Source: Liolophura sinensis (lineage: Eukaryota > Mollusca > Polyplacophora > Chitonida > Chitonidae). Taken from it: DNA of 64,000 nt. The notes beneath the pieces are model-generated. The model saw only the letters and a list, made by a program, of their open reading frames with translations, had not been told where the DNA came from and made no database searches. The DNA lies in contig NC_088296.1 in the NCBI RefSeq assembly GCF_032854445.1, positions 24,373,604 to 24,437,603 of the forward strand, written 5' to 3'. Positions 62,561-64,000 of this stretch are shown one piece after another. The position numbers and the translations under genes are program-made. Positions within the stretch are counted from its first letter, which is position 1. Each line of letters begins with the position of its first letter.

Positions 62561-64000
62561 TTTTAAAAGGCGTTTAATAGATTAAGAAAATTTGAAAAAA
62601 AAAAAATGATTTTGTCTGACATACACTTCAAAGTGTGCGTTCTTTTTGTTTTCTTTAACTTTTCAGTAGACATTTACACTCTGCAAAGAGTATCATGGAC
62701 TAATTTGGTCTGTAAACTTTGTGATTGGCTGGTACTTTCAATTAACAGTATTTTTGAATTCAAGTCAAAAAGATGATCAAAAGATTGCTATGACGTAGTT
62801 TTGAGACATGTAGATCTCAGGTAAGCAAATGACACCAACGTATACTTACCTCAGCTAATCTACCTTAACTCGCTGTAAAAATGGGTGTAAAATGAAAACG
62901 TACAAACCCTAGCAATTAAACTATTCATGCACTGTTATCAACAGAGCCGAAAATCTTGAAGATCTTTCAAGTGAATGTACAGGTCAACCGACTATTCACC
63001 TAATACAAGAAATGAAGACAAAATGCGGATTGCTGAATTTTCTTTGCTTCATTAAAAATACAAACCGCCCTTTTAAATTGGCCTCCTTAAGTTAAACACT
63101 GGGGAGTTCACGATATACTGACCGTTCTCTTGCTGTTCGTAGGTTGCGAAAAACCTTATACATGTTATAAGATGATTATTCATTTTATGAAAATGTGTTA
63201 GAAAGCGACCATTGCAGAAAGGCTATAACATCTTAATTTACTTCTACTGATCCTACAAACATATTCACATTTTATGAGTTCGAATAAAGACCTAAGCGTG
63301 TAAGTCGTTGTTGACATTTATATGCGGCTGGAAATGGGCAGAAGCGTGTTCATTTCACTTCTCAATGTTCTGATTTTCAAGTTCGCCTTTTATATTCACT
63401 CTGTCAATGTGTCTGTATATCACAGGCACTCATACACACTGGCGTTGTTTTCCACAGTCGTCAAACGCAAAAGCATTTTTCTTTGCTGTATAATGTCACA
63501 ATATAGCATTTATCCAAGTCAAAAGTTTAAGTAGGTGAACAGTAGATTAAAATAAACTCATGTCACGTGGATATTATATATTCATGGATATGCTTTGGCT
63601 TTAATAACTTAATAACTTTACACTCAACAAAATACTCAGCAAATTCTTATCGAAAAGATCCATATGATGGTTTTAAAACCGTACGTGGTTTTTCTCGGTT
63701 GTTTTTTTTAATTTTGCAGATGGGTGAAATATATTCAGAGGACTTTAAGAAGTGAAAGTCATTAAAATGTGCCCGAGAGCTAACTAAAATACTGTGTCTG
63801 CCCAAGAACTAAGGCGGTAAAAGGTCATTAAGTAACGTGGCTTACTTCGTCGTTCTACAAGAACTGGCAATAAAATATGCGTCTACCTTCTAAAGATGGT
63901 AATTTGAAATATTCACATTTATTATATGCTGTGTAGAGCATTTTTCTCAGTTGGGGGCCACTGGATTTGGTGCTTAGTATAGGTGTTAAAATACAAAGTG

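Larger units (their letters stand above)
59330..64000. repeat. Segmental duplication, copy 2 (runs off the window)
   Basis: Paralogous to 48,600-53,330 as described there. The window ends about 50-60 bases before the expected position of the copy of ank13, so the gene should continue. Confidence 0.9.

Overview
The window is eukaryotic genomic DNA from an animal. It is AT-rich, with short exons, GT-AG introns, many minisatellites and tRNA-derived SINEs. The SINE bodies and tails (for example 9905-10156, 21790-22055) look like families I associate with molluscs, so my best guess is a mollusc, perhaps a bivalve. Another lophotrochozoan such as a brachiopod is possible. No bacterial, organellar or CRISPR features were seen. 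Exon joins were worked out by hand from splice sites and phase, with no transcript support.

Layout. (1) 489-2674, plus strand: three exons from the C-terminal region of a Golgi alpha-mannosidase II-like gene (GH38). The last exon is frameshifted and no further exons follow, so this looks like a broken or partial copy. (2) 2.7-9.4 kb: no gene recognised; two minisatellites and SINE pieces. (3) 9568-14925, minus strand: gene A, which reads as a complete seven-exon, 435-residue receptor (signal peptide, three Ig domains, one transmembrane helix, and a tail with two tyrosine motifs, one matching the ITSM pattern TxYxxI). (4) 15-24 kb: intergenic, with a 162-bp satellite at 16.9-19.0 kb and SINEs. 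(5) 24087-27395, minus strand: the 3' part of gene B (transmembrane helix, one unusual Ig domain, second transmembrane helix, short basic tail). (6) 27.5-64 kb, minus strand: 22 ankyrin-repeat exons, nearly all 99 nt and phase 0-0. They run upstream of the gene B membrane/Ig exons and beyond the window edge. A decayed Ty3/gypsy element lies antisense in one intron.

The main point of interest is how (5) and (6) relate. The last ankyrin exon (27520-27618) has a good donor, and the next acceptor downstream (27395) has a strong pyrimidine tract and keeps the frame into the membrane/Ig exons. The simplest reading is one gene encoding cytosolic ankyrin repeats - TM - extracellular Ig - TM - cytosolic tail. 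The alternative is two genes, with gene B starting at the ATG at 27374.

The ankyrin array has expanded recently. Units of 778-781 bp (exon plus intron) are repeated seven times at 53.9-59.1 kb, and a block of at least 5 kb is duplicated about 10.7 kb apart. Several copies have lost their splice donor, one has an in-frame stop and an older one has a frameshift and no donor. Because the exons are symmetrical, skipping or losing one would keep the frame. With gene A next door on the same strand, the locus looks like a small cluster of Ig receptors beside a fast-evolving repeat-recognition module.
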